Source: Sphingomonas melonis
Lineage (GTDB): Bacteria; Pseudomonadota; Alphaproteobacteria; Sphingomonadales; Sphingomonadaceae
NCBI RefSeq assembly: GCF_013409985.1
Contig: NZ_JACCBY010000001.1
Location: 186,001-250,000 of the forward strand
Direction: 5' to 3'
Length of the DNA stretch: 64,000 bases
Each line of letters begins with the position of its first letter. Position 1 is the stretch's first letter. This document shows, in pieces, positions 61,102-64,000 of this stretch. Below the pieces are notes generated by a model. It was not told the DNA's origin. It saw nothing but the letters and a program-made list of their open reading frames with translations, and made no database searches. The position numbers and the translations under genes were made by a program.

Positions 61102-62874
61102 TCAGCCGTGCGACCGGATCACGTCGAGGAAGGCGTCGCCATAGGCATCGAGCTTGCGCGCGCCGATGCCCGACAGGTGCATCAGCTCGGCGCGGCTGGT
61201 CGGCCGCTGCGCCGCCATCTCGCGCAGCACCGAATCGTGGAAGATGACGTACGGCGGCACCCCCGCCTCCTTGGCAAGGTCGCGCCGGCACGAGCGCAGC
61301 GCCTCGAACAGCGGATTGTCCGCCGGATTGGCGGCGACGCCGGCATCGCGCTTGCGGCCGCCGCGCGCGCGCTTGGGCGGCACGACCAGCATCACCTGCT
61401 GCCCTTCCTTGAGGATCGGCCGCGCGCCGGGGCCGAACTCCAGCCCGCCATGCGCATTGGTGCGCAGCGCGTCGCGCAGCAGCAGCGCGCGCGCCACCGG
61501 CTTGATCAGCGCCGCCTCCTCGCCGTCGACGATCCCCCAGACCGACAGCGACTCATGCCCGCGATCGACGCTGCGCTCGGTCGACTGGCCGAGCAGCACC
61601 TGCTCGACATAGCCGGCCCCGAACATCTGCCCGGTGCGGAACACCGCCGACAGGAACTTCATCGCGGTCTGCGTCGCGTCGACCGCATCGGGACTGCCAA
61701 GGCAATTGTCGCAATTGCCGCAATCCTCCTGCCGGTCCTCACCGAAATGCTTGAGCAGGATGCGGCGGCGGCAGCCCGCGGTCTCGACCAACGCGCCGAG
61801 CGCTGCCAGCCGCGCGCGCTCGCCCGCCTGCCGCTCGGGCTCGACCTCGCCGATCCGCTGGCGGGCGCGGGCGAAATCCTCCGCGCCCCAGAACAGATGC
61901 GCCACCGCCGGGTCGCCGTCGCGCCCGGCGCGGCCGGTCTCCTGATAATAAGCCTCGATCGATTTGGGCAGGCCGGCATGCGCGACGAAGCGGACGTCGG
62001 GCTTGTCGATCCCCATGCCGAACGCCACCGTCGCGCAGATCACCATATCCTCAGACGCGACGAAATCGGCCTGATTCTTCTGGCGGATGTGCGTCTCGAG
62101 CCCGGCATGATAGGCGCGGGTCGGCCGTCCGGTGCGGCTCAACGCCTCGGCGAGCTTCTCGGTCGCGGCGCGGGTCTGCGCATAGACGATGCCGGGGCCG
62201 GGGGTGGCGGCGATGACGTCGGCGATCTGCTTGGTGGTGTTCGCCTTGGGAGTGATCGCATAGCGGATATTGGGCCGGTCGAACCCCGAGACGATCAGCC
62301 CGTCCGCGGGAATGCCGAGCTGCTGCAATATGTCGCTGCGGGTATGCGCGTCGGCGGTCGCGGTCAGCGCCAGCCGCGGCACCTCGGGAAAGGCGTCCAT
62401 CAGCGGCGCGAGCAGCCGGTAATCGGGGCGGAAATCGTGACCCCATTCGCTGACGCAATGCGCCTCGTCGATCGCGAACAGGCTCAGCTTTGCGCTCGCC
62501 AGCAGCTCGCGGAAATGGCCGGTCGAGGCACGTTCGGGTGCGATATAGAGCAGGTCGAGCTCGCCGGCGCGGAAGCGCGCGATCGATTCGGCGCGATTCT
62601 GGTCGGCGCTGGTCAGCGTCGCGGCGCGGATGCCGACCGCCTCGGCGGCGCGCAGCTGGTCGTGCATCAGCGCGATCAGCGGCGAGACGACGACGCACGT
62701 CCCCTCCATCATCACCGACGGCAATTGGTAGCAGAGCGACTTGCCCGCGCCGGTCGGCATCACGCCGAGCGTCCGCTGCCCCGCCAGCACGCGGCTGACG
62801 ACATCCTCCTGCACGCCACGGAACGCAGGGAAGCCGAAGACGCGCGACAATGTAGGCAGGGGATCGGGGATCAT
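61102..62874 (-). CDS. recQ: ATP-dependent DNA helicase RecQ
   Basis: A 590-residue superfamily 2 helicase. Walker A M-P-T-G-A-G-K-S-L-C-Y-Q is near residue 37, the box is A-I-D-E-A-H-C-V-S-E-W-G-H-D-F-R-P, motif VI is Q-E-T-G-R-A-G-R-D-G, zinc cysteines are C-R-R-R...C-G-N-C-D-N-C, then come a winged helix and an HRDC domain ending L-D-A-Y-G-D-A-F-L. It unwinds recombination intermediates and stalled forks. The ATG at 62874 gives M-I-P-D-P-L-P-T-L; 72 residues of in-frame upstream sequence overlap the ABC gene and are rejected. Confidence 0.96.
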   Translation of the reverse strand: MIPDPLPTLSRVFGFPAFRGVQEDVVSRVLAGQRTLGVMPTGAGKSLCYQLPSVMMEGTCVVVSPLIALMHDQLRAAEAVGIRAATLTSADQNRAESIARFRAGELDLLYIAPERASTGHFRELLASAKLSLFAIDEAHCVSEWGHDFRPDYRLLAPLMDAFPEVPRLALTATADAHTRSDILQQLGIPADGLIVSGFDRPNIRYAITPKANTTKQIADVIAATPGPGIVYAQTRAATEKLAEALSRTGRPTRAYHAGLETHIRQKNQADFVASEDMVICATVAFGMGIDKPDVRFVAHAGLPKSIEAYYQETGRAGRDGDPAVAHLFWGAEDFARARQRIGEVEPERQAGERARLAALGALVETAGCRRRILLKHFGEDRQEDCGNCDNCLGSPDAVDATQTAMKFLSAVFRTGQMFGAGYVEQVLLGQSTERSVDRGHESLSVWGIVDGEEAALIKPVARALLLRDALRTNAHGGLEFGPGARPILKEGQQVMLVVPPKRARGGRKRDAGVAANPADNPLFEALRSCRRDLAKEAGVPPYVIFHDSVLREMAAQRPTSRAELMHLSGIGARKLDAYGDAFLDVIRSHG

Positions 62875-62923
62875 CACCGCGCCATGTAGGGGCAGGGGCC
62901 GCCAGCGTCGACCCGCGCCCGGC

Positions 62924-64000
62924 TCATTCCGCCGCGAGCGCGCCCTCGCTGGCGCCCGGCACATCCTCGTCCTGCTCCTGCGCCTGGCGCGCCCACATTT
63001 CGGCATAGACGCCGCCCAGCCGCAGCAGCTCGGCATGCGTGCCGCGCTCGGCGACATGGCCGCCGTCGAGTACGACGATCTGGTCGGCATGGATCACCGT
63101 CGACAGGCGGTGCGCGATGACGATCGTCGTGCGGCCGCGCTCGATCGCTTCCAGCGTGTCGAGGATCTCCGCCTCGGTGCGGCTGTCGAGCGCACTCGTC
63201 GCCTCGTCGAGGATCAGGATCGGCGGGTTCTTGAGCAACGTGCGCGCGATCGCGACGCGCTGCTTCTCGCCGCCCGACAGCTTCAGCCCGCGCTCGCCGA
63301 CGCGCGCGTCATAGCCCTCGGGCTGGCGCTCGATGAAGCCGGCGATCGCCGCGCCCGATGCGGCCGCCTCCACCTCGGCACGGCCGGCGCCCTCGCGGCC
63401 GTAGGCTATATTGTAGCCGATCGTGTCGTTGAACAGCACCGTGTCCTGCGGGACGATGCCGATCGCGGCGCGCAGGCTCGCCTGCTGGACGTCGCGGATG
63501 TCCTGGCCGTCGATCGTGATCCGCCCCTCGGCGACGTCGTAGAAGCGGTACATCAGCCGCGCGAGCGTCGACTTGCCCGCGCCCGACGGCCCGACCACCG
63601 CCAGCGTGCTGCCCGCGGGCACGTCGAGGTCGAGACCCTTCAGTATCTCGCGATCGGGATCGTAGCCGAAGCGTACGCCCTCGAAACGAACATGGCCCTT
63701 GGCGATCTTCAGCGGCTCGGCGCCGGGGGCGTCGACGACCTCGGCCGGCGTGTCGATCAGCGCGAACATGCTCGCCATGTCGATCACGCCCTGGCGGATC
63801 GTACGATAGACCATGCCGAGCAGGTCGAGCGGCCGGAACAGCTGCGACAGCAGGGTCGAGACGAAGACGACGTCGCCCGCCGAGAAGCTGCCGCGGCTCC
63901 AGCCCCAGGCGACATAGGCCATGCCGGCGCCGAGCATCAGGTTGGTGATCAGCGCCTGACCGACGTTGAGCCAGGCGAGACTGTTCTCGGACTTGGTCGC
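62924..64000 (-). CDS. Atm1/HMT1-type ABC transporter (partial, N-terminus outside window)
   Basis: At least 359 residues continuing past the window edge. The end of the transmembrane domain is visible (N-V-G-Q-A-L-I-T-N-L, L-L-S-Q-L-F-R-P-L-D-L-L-G-M-V-Y-R). The ATPase has G-P-S-G-A-G-K-S-T (Walker A), L-S-G-G-E-K-Q-R-V-A-I-A (signature), I-L-D-E-A-T-S-A-L-D (Walker B) and I-A-H-R-L-S-T. The T-L-L-S-Q-L-F-x-P-L-x-x-L-G and Y-R-x-I-R-Q motifs fit the Atm1/ABCB7 group, which exports glutathione-linked sulfur or metal conjugates. An ATG at 63937 is internal, since homology continues upstream. Confidence 0.9.
   Translation of the reverse strand, partial: ATKSENSLAWLNVGQALITNLMLGAGMAYVAWGWSRGSFSAGDVVFVSTLLSQLFRPLDLLGMVYRTIRQGVIDMASMFALIDTPAEVVDAPGAEPLKIAKGHVRFEGVRFGYDPDREILKGLDLDVPAGSTLAVVGPSGAGKSTLARLMYRFYDVAEGRITIDGQDIRDVQQASLRAAIGIVPQDTVLFNDTIGYNIAYGREGAGRAEVEAAASGAAIAGFIERQPEGYDARVGERGLKLSGGEKQRVAIARTLLKNPPILILDEATSALDSRTEAEILDTLEAIERGRTTIVIAHRLSTVIHADQIVVLDGGHVAERGTHAELLRLGGVYAEMWARQAQEQDEDVPGASEGALAAE

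Noticed and set aside
1..64000. CRISPR array, prophage, transposase, rRNA operon or secondary-metabolite cluster
   Set aside because: None was seen: no regular spaced direct repeats, no integrase or transposase motifs, no rRNA sequence, and no NRPS or PKS modules.

Overview
The window is a GC-rich chromosomal segment of an alphaproteobacterium, most likely a sphingomonad (Sphingomonas or a close relative). This rests on gene content and order (DUF3576-leuS-lptE-holA; mnmE-mnmG-rsmG-parA-parB; hemJ-hemE next to a PPSR gene, maf, aroE, coaE and dnaQ; an imuA-imuB-dnaE2 cassette; MmcB; DUF1491; COQ9), on dense 4-bp start/stop overlaps, and on dispersed palindromic repeats that I recall from sphingomonads. 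It is mostly conserved core genome and looks like the replication-origin region. A candidate oriC with DnaA boxes lies between hemE and the PPSR gene, and four parS sites lie about 7 to 9.5 kb away around rsmG, mnmG and mnmE.

Layout. 0-4.4 kb: partial SCO protein, secreted ankyrin protein, HAD phosphatase, YggS, ThiE-like protein, exported protein of unknown function, DUF3576 lipoprotein. 4.4-8.5 kb: leuS-lptE-holA. 8.5-15 kb (minus): DUF6489-like gene, mnmE, then mnmG-rsmG-parA-parB-dienelactone hydrolase as one overlapping chain. 15-20.2 kb: a second dienelactone hydrolase, TerC, Rho, a ParDE toxin-antitoxin pair, HemJ and HemE. 20.15-20.46 kb: candidate oriC. 20.5-27.5 kb (plus): PPSR, Maf, AroE, CoaE, DnaQ, HPF, PtsN, a thioesterase, DUF1491, a cell wall hydrolase and MmcB behind a LexA box. 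27.5-32.7 kb (minus): FtsK, LolA, Xth, RibA.

33-42 kb: UbiH-type hydroxylase, MAPEG protein, a decayed MFS transporter tail, DUF4126, divergent ohr/ohrR with palindromic operators, two small unknowns, rpsU, a secreted alpha/beta hydrolase, and a 1080-residue GAF-PAS hybrid histidine kinase. 42-48 kb: tRNA-Gly(GCC) and the SOS mutagenesis cassette imuA-imuB-dnaE2 behind a LexA box; dnaE2 carries an apparent one-base frameshift. 48-54 kb: tyrC-hisC diverging from metX-GNAT-metW, then a stand-alone receiver facing an HWE-type sensor kinase. 54-64 kb: ssb, feoA-feoB with a Fur-like box, an EamA transporter with COQ9, an Old Yellow Enzyme, a TIGR01244 phosphatase with a membrane protein, RecQ, and an Atm1-type ABC transporter cut by the window end.

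The genes combine chromosome replication and segregation (oriC, parABS, FtsK, SSB, HolA, DnaQ), DNA damage tolerance (ImuAB-DnaE2, MmcB, RecQ, Xth), tRNA modification and translation, haem and ubiquinone supply, and envelope assembly. I saw no prophage, insertion sequence, CRISPR array or obvious defence island. No gene-free stretch exceeds 300 bases. The points most worth a second look are the oriC/parS layout, the dnaE2 frameshift, the two SOS boxes, the ohr/ohrR palindromes and the structured leader upstream of terC.
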